This document shows positions 8,619-17,486 of a DNA stretch of 64,000 nucleotides, in pieces. A program made the translations under genes and the position numbers. The DNA is from Mucilaginibacter sp. KACC 22773. GTDB lineage: Bacteria; Bacteroidota; Bacteroidia; Sphingobacteriales; Sphingobacteriaceae. A model generated the notes under the pieces. The model was not told where the DNA came from, searched no databases, and worked only from the letters and a program-made list of their open reading frames with translations. Numbering within the stretch: the first letter of the stretch is position 1; each line of letters begins with the position of its first letter. The stretch is taken from contig NZ_CP117883.1 in assembly GCF_028736215.1 (NCBI RefSeq), forward strand, positions 1,426,001 to 1,490,000, read 5' to 3'.

Positions 8619-9782
8619 CTATTTACGCCTTAAAGTAAGCACTGCAATTTCGGGCCAGATGCCTATACGGCCTTTCAGCCCAAGGAAACCGAAGCCACGG
8701 TTTACGTATAAATATTTGCCGCTTTGCTCATACAGGCCCGCCCATTGTTTGTACACATACTTAATGGGGCTCCACTTAAAGCCAAACAATTCAAAGCCAA
8801 ATTGCGCACCATGGGTGTGGCCGGATAAAGTAAGGTGAACATGCTGGTGATGCCCCATAGTTACCGCATCCCAATGCGATGGGTCATGCGACATCAGTAC
8901 TTTAAATGCATCATCGGGCACGCGTGCGGCGGCTTTTTCCAAATCGCCATATTTGTGGAAACCGCCCTTGCCCCAGTTCTCTACGCCGATAAGCGCCAGC
9001 GACTCGCCATTTTTATCAATAGTTAACGATTCGTTTAAAAGCAGGCGGAAACCTATTTCCTTATGCACATTTTTCAGGCGTACAAGGTTGTCATGCTTAT
9101 CGTTCACATTATCCCAGCGCATATAATCGCCATAATCATGGTTGCCCAATACCGAATATTTGCCATAAGGGGCTTCCAGTTTGGCAAAGGCCGGTATCCA
9201 GGGATCCATTTCGGCAGCGTGGTTATTTACAAGGTCGCCCGTAAATAATATCATATCGCTCTGTTGGGCGTTCACCAGGTCGAGGCCTTTTTGCACACCC
9301 TCGGCATCGCTGAAACTGCCGGAATGAATATCAGATAACTGGGTGATGGTAAAACCATCAAATTCTTCGGGCAGGTCGGGGAAGTACAACGTCTCGCGCC
9401 TTACTTTGTAATAGTGGCGGCCGCGGGTAACACCAAACAACAGCAGCAGGAAAAACACCCCGGCTATGATGAGCACAAACTGGCTTACGCCCACGCTATG
9501 CGGCGGAAAGCCACGGAACAGGCGCGTAACATCTTCCAGTAATAAAACAATGCTGCCAATAAGTTTAGGCACAAATGATAACAGCATTAATGCCATTAAC
9601 CACGATATAACTTTGGTTTTACCGGTAAAGGCGCTTAAAACGATAGTGGCGCCCAGCAAGCCATCAAAAAGCCAGTAGGCCAGGTAAACCGTTGTATTGG
9701 CGGTAAGCGTTTGTACCGCCGCAAAAAAATAAACATCAATAATAAGCCATAGCAATACAATGGCAAGTACTCTTTTCTTCAT
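8619..9782 (-). CDS. Membrane-anchored metallophosphoesterase
   Basis: A 387-aa protein with about four N-terminal membrane helices (roughly 3-23, 32-52, 58-83, 101-118) and a C-terminal calcineurin-like phosphoesterase domain. The metal ligands are visible in order: SDIHSG (D151, H153), GDLVNNHA (D183), LGNHDYG (N214, H215), MSHDPSHWD, and SGHTHGAQ. It resembles the YkuE/YaeI branch, which includes enzymes acting on lipid-linked phosphates, but the substrate here is unknown. Probably transcribed with the downstream DUF2461 gene. Confidence 0.9.
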   Translation of the reverse strand: MKKRVLAIVLLWLIIDVYFFAAVQTLTANTTVYLAYWLFDGLLGATIVLSAFTGKTKVISWLMALMLLSFVPKLIGSIVLLLEDVTRLFRGFPPHSVGVSQFVLIIAGVFFLLLLFGVTRGRHYYKVRRETLYFPDLPEEFDGFTITQLSDIHSGSFSDAEGVQKGLDLVNAQQSDMILFTGDLVNNHAAEMDPWIPAFAKLEAPYGKYSVLGNHDYGDYMRWDNVNDKHDNLVRLKNVHKEIGFRLLLNESLTIDKNGESLALIGVENWGKGGFHKYGDLEKAAARVPDDAFKVLMSHDPSHWDAVTMGHHQHVHLTLSGHTHGAQFGFELFGFKWSPIKYVYKQWAGLYEQSGKYLYVNRGFGFLGLKGRIGIWPEIAVLTLRRK

Positions 9783-10238
9783 ACTTAGGTTAGACGAACA
9801 AGTATCAAAAAGATTTTAACCATTTAAACTTCATTGCGTTAAGATGACAAAAGGGGTTTATTCCTTTAAAATTGTAGAGACGCATAATTGCGTCTCCCGT
9901 AGGATATTCAGAATTTTCATGGTCGGATTTACAGGTCGGACCTTGCATGTGTGATTTGCATGCGGGCTAAGACTCACCTGGCGAGGCTACGCCCGCCACC
10001 CTCTCTCTTCACCTGCGGTGGAAAGAGGGGCTTGAATGCTCAATATCAATATATTATAGAGAAAAAAATAATGAATTTTCAAGCCCCTCTTTCCGGCGAA
10101 GCCGAAGAGAGGGTGCCGCGCGTAGCGCCGGCGGGTGAGTCTTCACCTCCATGCGATATACGCCATTTTTACTTTCAGAATTTTGCGAAATTTTACAACT
10201 CAGGCAGACGCAATTATACGTCTCCACAAAAAAACGGA
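9783..10238. other. 456-bp gap containing dispersed repeats only
   Basis: No gene is supported. The gap holds an outer pair of palindromes built on AGACGCA-N4-TGCGTCT (near 9877-9898 and 10203-10222), enclosing the 199-bp repeat annotated at 9966-10164. Open frames through it are by-products of the repeat. Confidence 0.6.
9966..10164. repeat. 199-bp nested inverted repeat, family 2 copy A
   Basis: Outer arms GCTAAGACTCACC and GGTGAGTCTT enclose inner arms CACCCTCTC / GAGAGGGTG and GGAAAGAGGGG / CCCCTCTTTCC around an AT-rich centre. The element ends in CATGCGATATACGCCA. A second copy of the same length and orientation lies at 10962-11160, so the two flank alkB as direct repeats. Confidence 0.85.
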
Positions 10239-10847
10239 TCATATTACCACCCTAAACGTCAAATTAACCCTGGCCTTCATCGGTTTTACCGATTTTGCTA
10301 TGCGGTGTTCCCAATGCTCCTGCAGGCCGGTCTTCATCAGCAAAAATGAGCCATGCTCCAGCCGTACAGAATATTTTTCATGGTGATGCTGTTTGCTGCG
10401 GATATCAAAGCTGCGTACCTGCCCAAAACTTACCGATGCAATGACGGGGTTTTTACCCAGTACATCTTCGCTGTCGCTGTGCCAGGCTACCGAGTCGTTG
10501 CCATCGCGGTAATAATTGAGCAATACGCTGTTGAATTGGATGCCGGCCAATGGTTCTATTTTATTTTTAATCATCAGCAGTTCGGGCGTCCAGTAATTGG
10601 GTGTGCTTTGGGTTAGGGAAGCATAATCATAAACCTCCGGGTCGCCGTACCAGGCGGTGAGGCGTGGGGTAATCACGTCTTTATCATAAATCCTTTGCAT
10701 GCGCTGTTTCCAGGGAGTTTCGGCAATAAACTTTTGGAGCAGGCTGTCGCTTTCCTGCTCACTAAAAAGGCCGGGGCGGTAATCTAATAAATGGGTGGGC
10801 AGGCCCTTACTTTGCCCGGCATCGGGAAAAAAACATAGCTGTTCCAT
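10239..10847 (-). CDS. alkB: Alpha-ketoglutarate-dependent dioxygenase, AlkB family
   Basis: Direct-reversal DNA repair: an Fe(II)/2-oxoglutarate dioxygenase that removes methyl and etheno adducts from bases. Iron ligands are visible as WHSD (H123, D125) and HWEHRI (H181), and the 2-oxoglutarate/substrate motif as RVNLTFR (193-199). The frame extends to a TTG at 10859, but GGAGG lies inside that extension at a good distance from the ATG at 10847, so the shorter 202-aa form is chosen. The gene sits between two copies of a 199-bp repeat and next to the imuA-imuB-dnaE2 operon, giving a DNA-damage neighbourhood. Eukaryotic ALKBH2/3-like length and motifs. Confidence 0.93.
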   Translation of the reverse strand: MEQLCFFPDAGQSKGLPTHLLDYRPGLFSEQESDSLLQKFIAETPWKQRMQRIYDKDVITPRLTAWYGDPEVYDYASLTQSTPNYWTPELLMIKNKIEPLAGIQFNSVLLNYYRDGNDSVAWHSDSEDVLGKNPVIASVSFGQVRSFDIRSKQHHHEKYSVRLEHGSFLLMKTGLQEHWEHRIAKSVKPMKARVNLTFRVVI

Positions 10848-10961
10848 ATCAACCTCCAATTTTTTCTAAGAAGATCTGTCTAAAAATATAAAACAGACCG
10901 TTATTGCTTCGTCCCTATCCATTGCGCACTAAAATTTACATAAACATTCGCATGAACGCTG

Positions 10962-11160
10962 GCTAAGACTCACCCGGGTACGCTACGCTGGCCACCCTCT
11001 CTTCACCTGCGGTGGAAAGAGGGGTTTGAACGTTGAATATCAAAAGTTTATCAAAAAAACAAGTGATAAAATTTCAAGTCCCTCTTTCCGGCGAAGCCGA
11101 AGAGAGGGTGGCGGGCGCAGCCTCGCCGGGTGAGTCTTCACCGCCATGCGATATACGTCA
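10962..11160. repeat. 199-bp nested inverted repeat, family 2 copy B
   Basis: Same architecture, length and orientation as 9966-10164: outer arms GCTAAGACTCACC / GGTGAGTCTT, inner arms ACCCTCTCTTC / GAGAGGGT and GGAAAGAGGGG / CCCTCTTTCC. The right end CATGCGATATACGTCA differs from copy A by one base. The AT-rich centres have diverged. It forms much of the gap 10848-11241. Confidence 0.85.
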
Positions 11161-11204
11161 TTGTCCCTTCAGTGCTAAATTTTTTTTACAAAGATATTAA
11201 AATG

Positions 11205-11228
11205 CTAATATTTTTAGTATTAGATTTG
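11205..11228 (+). promoter_or_regulatory. Candidate operator overlapping a -7 box for the mutasome operon
   Basis: The dyad CTAATA-N7-TATTAG (11205-11223) overlaps TAGATTTG (11221-11228), an exact match to the Bacteroidota -7 consensus TAnnTTTG. The start codon follows 14 nt after the box, so the leader would be very short. Mutasome operons are commonly SOS-controlled, so a repressor site is plausible; no match to a known LexA box is claimed, and no good -33 element was found. Confidence 0.4.
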
Positions 11229-11241
11229 TAATCTGTTTCTG

Positions 11242-11619
11242 ATGGAAGAATTTTATATCGATGTGGAGCTCAGCCGGGGCATGACCCGGATACAGGTGGA
11301 CGAGGTGCCGCCTGAGCAATGGGATTTGCCCTATGCGCCGCAATTTATCATCGAGTTTTATAATGGCCGGGAATTTATCACCATGATGCTGCAACTGGAA
11401 CAGGGTGAGTGGTACGACCGTAACGCCCGTGTACAGGATGACGATATACAGCGTTATTTTGAGCCTGTGCCCGACCCGCGTAATGCCGATTATGAAAGCC
11501 CGTTAAGTGTACAGGCCATCCATGAAATTGGGCAGGCTATCAGCAGGCACATGGTAGTGCACCTAACGGTTTATATGGGGTTATTTATACCTGTTTTTCG
11601 TGAACCAACTTTAAACTGA
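11242..11619 (+). CDS. Hypothetical protein heading the imuA-imuB-dnaE2 operon
   Basis: A 125-aa acidic soluble protein that I do not recognise. It has no signal peptide or membrane segment. The N-terminal half (FYIDVELSRGMTRIQVDEV, then QFIIEFYNGREFITMMLQLE) reads as beta strands, and the C-terminal part (SVQAIHEIGQAISRHMV) as a helix. It ends 5 bp before imuA, on the same strand, and follows a candidate promoter, so cotranscription with the mutasome is likely. It could be an accessory or regulatory subunit; that is inference from position only. An internal ATG at codon 14 is an alternative start. Confidence 0.7.
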   Translation: MEEFYIDVELSRGMTRIQVDEVPPEQWDLPYAPQFIIEFYNGREFITMMLQLEQGEWYDRNARVQDDDIQRYFEPVPDPRNADYESPLSVQAIHEIGQAISRHMVVHLTVYMGLFIPVFREPTLN

Positions 11620-11624
11620 AATTC

Positions 11625-12353
11625 ATGGAAGCAAAAAAGGATATTATCAGCCAGCTGAAAAAAGATATTTTATTGTGGGAGGGCTTTAAAGCGCCCATTG
11701 CCGGGGCCGACGATAGCTTTGGCCTGGGGCCTATTGAGGCTGCTTTTCCAAATGGGATTTTCCCGGTAGGGGCAGTGCATGAGTTTTTAACTACCGAGCC
11801 GGAGCATGCCGCGGCTACCAACGGCTTTATTGGCGGCATACTGGCCCAACTGATGCGTAACAATGGGGTTTGTTTGTGGATAAGCAAAGCGCGTACGGTT
11901 TTCCCGCCCGCGCTTAAGGTATTTGGAGTACCGCCCGAGCGGGTGATATTTATAGACCTGCAGCGCGAAAAAGATTTGCTTTGGGCAACCGAAGAAGCCC
12001 TGAAATGCGATGGCCTGGCAGCCGTTATTGCCGAATTGCCGGGCATCAACTTTACCCAGTCGCGCCGTTTGCAGCTGGCGGTTGAAAGTAGTAAGGTTAC
12101 CGGCTTTGTTTTACGCACCGATGCTAAAAAGCTAAGTACCACCGCCTGTGTATCCCGCTGGCAAATAACGCACCTGCCCAGCGAGTTGGAAGATGGTTTA
12201 CCCGGCGTAGGCTTCCCGCGCTGGCAGGTGGAACTTTTAAAGGTGCGTAACGGCAACCCCGGCTGCTGGCAGGTGGAATGGGTGGCCGGCAGCTTTACGC
12301 TGGTTGTTGAAGAGAAGGCGGTAACAGAAATAGCATACCATCAATATGCCTAA
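11625..12353 (+). CDS. imuA: ImuA-like mutasome protein (RecA/SulA-like)
   Basis: A 242-aa RecA-fold protein. It opens with a helix, then PIEAAFPNGIFPVGAVHEFL, the recognisable ImuA/RecA-like N-terminal region where a canonical Walker A is degenerate. The core continues with VCLWISKARTVFPPAL and VIFIDLQREKDLLWATEEAL. ImuA takes part in damage-induced mutagenesis with ImuB and DnaE2. Its stop overlaps the imuB start by 8 bp, indicating translational coupling. Family identity comes from sequence plus its position in the conserved gene order. Confidence 0.87.
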   Translation: MEAKKDIISQLKKDILLWEGFKAPIAGADDSFGLGPIEAAFPNGIFPVGAVHEFLTTEPEHAAATNGFIGGILAQLMRNNGVCLWISKARTVFPPALKVFGVPPERVIFIDLQREKDLLWATEEALKCDGLAAVIAELPGINFTQSRRLQLAVESSKVTGFVLRTDAKKLSTTACVSRWQITHLPSELEDGLPGVGFPRWQVELLKVRNGNPGCWQVEWVAGSFTLVVEEKAVTEIAYHQYA

Positions 12354-13848
12354 ACGGTACATGTCCATATGGTTCCGTCATTTAACTACCGACTGGCTTA
12401 CCTTGAAGCAGCCGGAGCTGAAAGATGTGCCTTTTGTTTTTGCGATAAAAGATCACGGCCGTATGCTAATAACCGCCACCAACCGTGCCGCCGAAGTGCA
12501 TGGAGTAAAAGCAGGCATGGTTGCTGCCGATGCCAAAGCCATAATAGTTGGCCTGCAGGTGATAGATGAACAACCTGATAGGGCCGCCAAATTATTACAT
12601 GCCTTAGGCGAGTGGTGCATCCGCTATACGCCCACCATCGCCATTGATTTGCCCGATGGGCTGATCCTTGATGTATCCGGCTGTACCCATCTTTGGGGCG
12701 GCGAGCGGGAATACCTGAAAACTATTGTGTTGAAATTACGGAGCAAGGGCTACGATGCCCGCGCCGCCATGGCCGATAGCATTGGCGCGGCCTGGGCCAT
12801 TGCGCGTTTTGGCAGGCTGAGCCCCATTATTGAAAGTTATGGGCAGGCAACGGCATTGCTGCCGCTACCGCCGGTGGCCTTGCGGCTGGAGCCGGTTATT
12901 ACCGAACGTTTGCAAAAACTGGGGCTGCGTACCATCGGCAGTTTTATCCGCATGCCACGGTCGGTACTGCGCCGCCGGTTTGGGGAGCATTTGCTGCTAC
13001 GACTTAACCAGGCTTTGGGCAACGAGAATGAACCGATGCAATTATTACAGCCCGTTGAACCCTACCAGGAACGCCTGCCCTGCATGGAACCCATCAATAC
13101 CGCCACCGGGATAGAGATAGCGATCAGGCGGTTACTGGAAAGTATATGTAAACGGCTGCAACAGGATGGCAAAGGGTTACGAACGGGTGTACTGAGGTGC
13201 TACCGGGTGGATGGTAAGGTAGAGCAGGTACAGATAGGCACCAACCGGGCATCGCACCATGTGGAGCACCTTTTTAAATTATTCGAGCTTAAAATAGCCA
13301 CGATAGAGCCTGCCCTGGGTATCGAGCTTTTTGTACTGGATGCCCCCAAAGTAGATGATGCCGATCCGGTACAGGAGCGCCTTTGGGGCGAGGTTGGCGG
13401 CCTGGATGATACAGGAGTAGCCGAGCTGCTGGACAGGATTGCCGGTAAAATAAATACCAATGTTATTCACCGTTACCTGCCTGATGAGCATTACTGGCCC
13501 GAGCGATCTGTCAGAAAAGCGGCTACTATACTGGAGAAACCAACTACCGCCTGGCGCATCAGCAGGCCGCGTCCCACACAGCTTTTGGCCCGGCCGCAGC
13601 CTGTACATGTAACTTCGCTGGTGCCCGATTATCCCCCCATGCTTTTTATTTACCAGGATAAGGTGCACAACATTAAAAAGGCAGATGGCCCTGAACGCAT
13701 TGAGCGCGAATGGTGGCTTGAAAACGGCGAACGCCGTGATTATTACCATGTTGAAGATATGGATGGCAAGCGTTACTGGATCTTTCGCCTGGGGGCCTAT
13801 GTGGCCGGTGAAACAAATCAATGGTTTATTCATGGCTTTTTTGCATAG
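12346..13848 (+). CDS. imuB: ImuB, Y-family polymerase-like mutasome protein
   Basis: A 500-aa protein with the Y-family polymerase fold. It is thought to link ImuA, the beta clamp and DnaE2 during translesion synthesis. The catalytic carboxylates of active Y-family enzymes are not seen: the usual N-terminal DxD region reads YMSIWFRHL and the SxDE region reads LDVSGCTHLWGG. This is the known ImuB condition, a catalytically dead scaffold. The little-finger-like region runs from about 240 to 360, and a C-terminal extension (about 390-500) is typical. Overlaps imuA by 8 bp; dnaE2 starts 3 bp after its stop. Confidence 0.92.
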   Translation: MPKRYMSIWFRHLTTDWLTLKQPELKDVPFVFAIKDHGRMLITATNRAAEVHGVKAGMVAADAKAIIVGLQVIDEQPDRAAKLLHALGEWCIRYTPTIAIDLPDGLILDVSGCTHLWGGEREYLKTIVLKLRSKGYDARAAMADSIGAAWAIARFGRLSPIIESYGQATALLPLPPVALRLEPVITERLQKLGLRTIGSFIRMPRSVLRRRFGEHLLLRLNQALGNENEPMQLLQPVEPYQERLPCMEPINTATGIEIAIRRLLESICKRLQQDGKGLRTGVLRCYRVDGKVEQVQIGTNRASHHVEHLFKLFELKIATIEPALGIELFVLDAPKVDDADPVQERLWGEVGGLDDTGVAELLDRIAGKINTNVIHRYLPDEHYWPERSVRKAATILEKPTTAWRISRPRPTQLLARPQPVHVTSLVPDYPPMLFIYQDKVHNIKKADGPERIEREWWLENGERRDYYHVEDMDGKRYWIFRLGAYVAGETNQWFIHGFFA

Positions 13849-13851
13849 GTT

Positions 13852-16800
13852 ATGGAGTATACGGAATTACAGGTTACCAGCAATTTTAGCTTCCTGCGCG
13901 GCGGATCGCATCCTGCCGAGCTGGTTGAGGCCGCAGTTAAGCTGGGTTATACTGCCATTGCCCTTACTGACCGTAATACCGTGGCCGGTGTGGTGCGTGG
14001 GTATGCCGCTACAAAAGATACAGGTATCCGTTTTATCCCCGCCTGCCGGCTCGATTTGGTTGATGGTCCCAGTCTGCTGGCTTATCCTACCGATATTACA
14101 GCCTGGGGGCGTTTGTGCGCTTTGCTAACCAAGGGTAACCTGCGTATCGAAAAAGGGCAATGCGAATTGTATAAAAACGATGTGTTTGAGCATGCCGGAA
14201 GCATTAAATTTATAGTGATCCCTCCTGATGAATTAAATTCCCGGTTCGATTTTGACGATTCATTTAAGCAGGAGTTAAAGGAATACCAAGCTGCATTGGG
14301 TAATGATTTGTATATAGCCGCAACGCGCTCATACCATGGCGATGATGCTAAACGCTTTTACCGGCTTTCGCAATTAACTATCCCTATGGTGGCTACCAAT
14401 GATGTGCATTATCATGAGGCCGAAAGACGCGAGTTACAGGATATAGTAACCTGTGTACGCGAAAAGTGCACCATTCATAACGCCGGTTTCCGGCTGCATG
14501 CCAATGCTGAAAGACACCTGAAACCTATTGAAGAGATGGAACGCTTGTTTAAGCAATACCCTGATGCTTTGGCACGTAGCCAGGAAATTGCCAATGCCTG
14601 TCATTTTTCGTTAGATACTTTAAAATACCTGGAGCCGGAGTGGATTAGTCCCGATGGGCGCACGGCAGATGAGCACCTGGCATCACATACCTGGGCCGGT
14701 GCCAAAAAAATGTTTACCGATGCGGAATTTGAATTACAAAAGAAACAGATTCAGTTTGAGCTTGATTTTTTTAAGAAGCGAAAACTGGCCCCTTATTTTT
14801 TACGGATTTTTGAATATACCCAAAAGGCCGAGGAGTTGAAAATTCTGCACCAGGGAAGGGGCTCGGCGGCAAATTGCGCGGTTTGTTTTTGCCTGGGGAT
14901 AACTCCCGTTAATCCTGCTAAATCTAACTTGTTGTTTTCACGCTTTATGTCCGATTCGCGGGAGGAATGGCCCGATGTGGATGTTGATTTTGAACATGAG
15001 CGCCGGGAGGAAATTATTCAATGGATATATGAAACCTATGGAAGGGAACATGCGGCTATTGTTGCCACGGTTACACAGGAGCGGCATAAAGGCGCAATCC
15101 GCGATGTGGGTAAGGCTATGGGTATTTCGGTAGATACCATTAACAGGCTTTCGGGCGCTATCCGTGACTTTTCGGATGATGATTTTGACCGTGAGTGTAT
15201 TATTGCACAGGGGCTGAACCCTGATGATCCGCTCTTGAAAAAAGTACTGCAACTAACCGAAGAACTGATGGGCTTTCCCCGACAGTTGGGGCAGCATACC
15301 GGCGGTTTTGTGATTACCCAATGCAAGCTTTCAGACCTTTGCCCCGTAATGAATGCCCGCATGGAAGACCGCACCCAACTGGAATGGAATAAAGATGACC
15401 TGGAAGATTTGGGCATTTTAAAGGTAGATGTACTGGCTTTGGGTATGCTTACCTGCATTCGCAAGGCGTTTGACCTGGTTAAGCAGCATTATGGGGAAGA
15501 GCTGACCCTGGCAAACGTGCCGCAAGACGACCCGGCGGTATATGAAATGATTTGCCATGCCGATACACTCGGCGTTTTCCAGATAGAAAGTCGCGCACAA
15601 ATGTCAATGCTGCCGCGATTGAAACCAAGGGTATTTTATGACCTGGTGATAGAAGTAGCCATTGTACGCCCCGGCCCCATACAGGGCGATATGGTGCACC
15701 CTTATTTACGCAGGCGCGATGGGATAGATAAAGTTGAATATCCTTCGGAAGAATTAAAAAAAATACTGGAACGAACAAAAGGTGTTCCCTTATTCCAGGA
15801 GCAAGCTATGGAGATTGCCATGGTGGCGGCAAATTTCACCGCTGCCGAAGCCGACCAGTTACGCCGCAGTATGGCTACGTTTAAGGCCAAAGGATTAGTA
15901 AGTAACTTTCGTGATAAACTGGTGGCCGGTATGATGGGTAAAGGCTATACCGAAGATTTTGCCAGGCGTATTTTTAAGCAGTTGGAGGGCTTTGGCAGCT
16001 ATGGCTTCCCCGAAAGCCATGCTACTTCATTTGCCCATTTGGTATACATCTCATCATGGCTTAAGTGGTATTATCCGGATGTATTTGCAGCATCGTTGCT
16101 TAACAGCCAGCCTATGGGTTTTTACCAGCCGGCGCAGATAGTGATAGATGCCGAAAGGCATGGGGTAGTTGTACGCCCGGCAGATGTAAACCACTCTATG
16201 TGGGATAACACACTCGAAGAAAAAGATGGTAAGTTTTGTGCCGTACGTTTGGGCTTCAGGCAGGTGAACGGCCTGCGTGAGGACGACATGCAGGCGCTGA
16301 TAGCCGGTCGCGGGGGCGGTTATACCAGCATTAGCCGGTTAAGCGATGCCGGTGTGCCACAAGCGGCTATTGAAAAGCTTACCGATGCCGATGCCTTCCG
16401 TTCCCTGAAACTTGATCGCCGCGAAGCTTTATGGGAAGTACCCGCGTTGAATGATAAACCCATCGGCCTGTTTGCCGGCCAGCCATCCGAAAGCGCGATG
16501 GAAGCCCAGGTTACGTTACCCTTAATGAGCCAGGCCGAGCATGTGGTACAGGATTATGCATCTACCGGTTTATCATTAAAAGCGCATCCCGTTAGTTTTG
16601 TACGTGAGAAGCTTGATTTATTGAAAGTAACCCCCACGGGCCAACTGGTAAATTTAAAAGATGGCGATGCCGTTAAAGTTACCGGCCTGGTAACAGTACG
16701 TCAGCGCCCCGGTACGGCCAAAGGCATTTTGTTTATAACGATTGAAGACGAAACCGGGTTTGCCAACCTGGTGGCTTTTGAAAAGGTATTTGATAAATAT

Positions 16801-17034
16801 CGTAAAGAGATCTTACAATCGCGCCTGCTGATGGTAGAGGGTAAATTGCAGATAGAGGGTTTGGTGATCCACGTGATAGCGCACCGGTTTTTTAACCTGT
16901 CACCCTTATTGCGTGGCCTTACCGCCGCCAATACCGAAGATTTGCCGGTATTAACCTTATCGCGCAGCGATGAGATAACCTCGCCGGTTACGCCGGTCAA
17001 GGAGGTTTTTCACAAAGGCAGGAATTTTAAATAG
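13852..17034 (+). CDS. dnaE2: Error-prone DNA polymerase III alpha subunit DnaE2 (ImuC)
   Basis: A 1060-aa C-family polymerase, the catalytic subunit of the damage-tolerance mutasome. An N-terminal PHP domain begins with NFSFLRGGSHPAELVEAA and runs to about residue 270. The palm carries PDVDVDFEHERR with D375, D377 and D379. A helix-hairpin-helix region and a C-terminal OB fold (about 930-1030, with VTGLVTVRQRPGTAKG) follow. Its length fits DnaE2 (about 1050) rather than the replicative DnaE1 (about 1150 or more). Encoded 3 bp after imuB, so imuA-imuB-dnaE2 is one operon. Confidence 0.96.
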   Translation: MEYTELQVTSNFSFLRGGSHPAELVEAAVKLGYTAIALTDRNTVAGVVRGYAATKDTGIRFIPACRLDLVDGPSLLAYPTDITAWGRLCALLTKGNLRIEKGQCELYKNDVFEHAGSIKFIVIPPDELNSRFDFDDSFKQELKEYQAALGNDLYIAATRSYHGDDAKRFYRLSQLTIPMVATNDVHYHEAERRELQDIVTCVREKCTIHNAGFRLHANAERHLKPIEEMERLFKQYPDALARSQEIANACHFSLDTLKYLEPEWISPDGRTADEHLASHTWAGAKKMFTDAEFELQKKQIQFELDFFKKRKLAPYFLRIFEYTQKAEELKILHQGRGSAANCAVCFCLGITPVNPAKSNLLFSRFMSDSREEWPDVDVDFEHERREEIIQWIYETYGREHAAIVATVTQERHKGAIRDVGKAMGISVDTINRLSGAIRDFSDDDFDRECIIAQGLNPDDPLLKKVLQLTEELMGFPRQLGQHTGGFVITQCKLSDLCPVMNARMEDRTQLEWNKDDLEDLGILKVDVLALGMLTCIRKAFDLVKQHYGEELTLANVPQDDPAVYEMICHADTLGVFQIESRAQMSMLPRLKPRVFYDLVIEVAIVRPGPIQGDMVHPYLRRRDGIDKVEYPSEELKKILERTKGVPLFQEQAMEIAMVAANFTAAEADQLRRSMATFKAKGLVSNFRDKLVAGMMGKGYTEDFARRIFKQLEGFGSYGFPESHATSFAHLVYISSWLKWYYPDVFAASLLNSQPMGFYQPAQIVIDAERHGVVVRPADVNHSMWDNTLEEKDGKFCAVRLGFRQVNGLREDDMQALIAGRGGGYTSISRLSDAGVPQAAIEKLTDADAFRSLKLDRREALWEVPALNDKPIGLFAGQPSESAMEAQVTLPLMSQAEHVVQDYASTGLSLKAHPVSFVREKLDLLKVTPTGQLVNLKDGDAVKVTGLVTVRQRPGTAKGILFITIEDETGFANLVAFEKVFDKYRKEILQSRLLMVEGKLQIEGLVIHVIAHRFFNLSPLLRGLTAANTEDLPVLTLSRSDEITSPVTPVKEVFHKGRNFK

Positions 17035-17178
17035 GAAGAGTCAGGATGCAAGAATCAGGATTCAAGACAAAAAATGCCTAAGCATGAAAATTAAACCATC
17101 GCGGGGTTATAACCCGTGATAAAAGGCTGGTTTCAGCTTTCAGCTGAACTCTGCAAGCTACAAACTTGCACCGGGTAT

Positions 17179-17246
17179 ACTCACGAGTTACACTGCGCTA
17201 ACCTCGCGGGAATAGGGCCGGCCAGCGCAGCGTAACCGGGGTGAGT
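17179..17246. repeat. Imperfect inverted repeat
   Basis: The arms ACTCACGAGTTACACTGCGCT and AGCGCAGCGTAACCGGGGTG pair imperfectly and end in GAGT. This is another short palindromic element in the style of the other gap repeats, 145 bp after dnaE2. It may act as a terminator, but there is no clear T-run. Confidence 0.6.
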
Positions 17247-17321
17247 CGTGACCGGCGTTCAAAACCGCCATTGCTACCAATACTAAATGCTCCTGAAAAA
17301 GCTGTTTGTTAATTGAAGTTG

Positions 17322-17425
17322 AGTGTTAACCATGGATATTTATAATATGTTAATTATCAATTATTTATAATTTAATTTTTTAAAAATGTGTTAAGTTATG
17401 TTAACCCAATTTATATGCGTTTGCC
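17322..17425 (+). promoter_or_regulatory. Conserved 104-nt upstream element, copy A
   Basis: Three blocks are shared with 42930-43031: AGTGTTAACCATGG (17322-17335), AAATGTGTTAAGTTATGTTA continuing into ACCCAATT (17384-17411), and ATGCGTTTGCC (17415-17425). Block spacing differs by only 1 nt between copies while the AT-rich spacers diverge, which suggests selection on the blocks. The core TGTTAA(C/G) occurs three times. It lies just upstream of the helicase gene. Function unknown: promoter, operator or small RNA are possible. Confidence 0.6.
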
Positions 17426-17486
17426 ATAATTCATGACTTTAATATCCGGCTCAAATAAAATTTATATTAACATTGCAACCGAAAAT

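Noticed and set aside
9951..10349. Open frames on both strands across 9.95-10.35 kb
   Set aside because: They run through the 199-bp repeat and into the 3' end of alkB in the wrong frame; products are repeat translations.
10239..10847. alkB as the missing phosphonate hydroxylase
   Set aside because: It is a 2-oxoglutarate dioxygenase, but its motifs (HWEHRI, RVNLTFR) are of the nucleic-acid AlkB type, not the PhyH type of PhnY/TmpA, and it is far from the locus.
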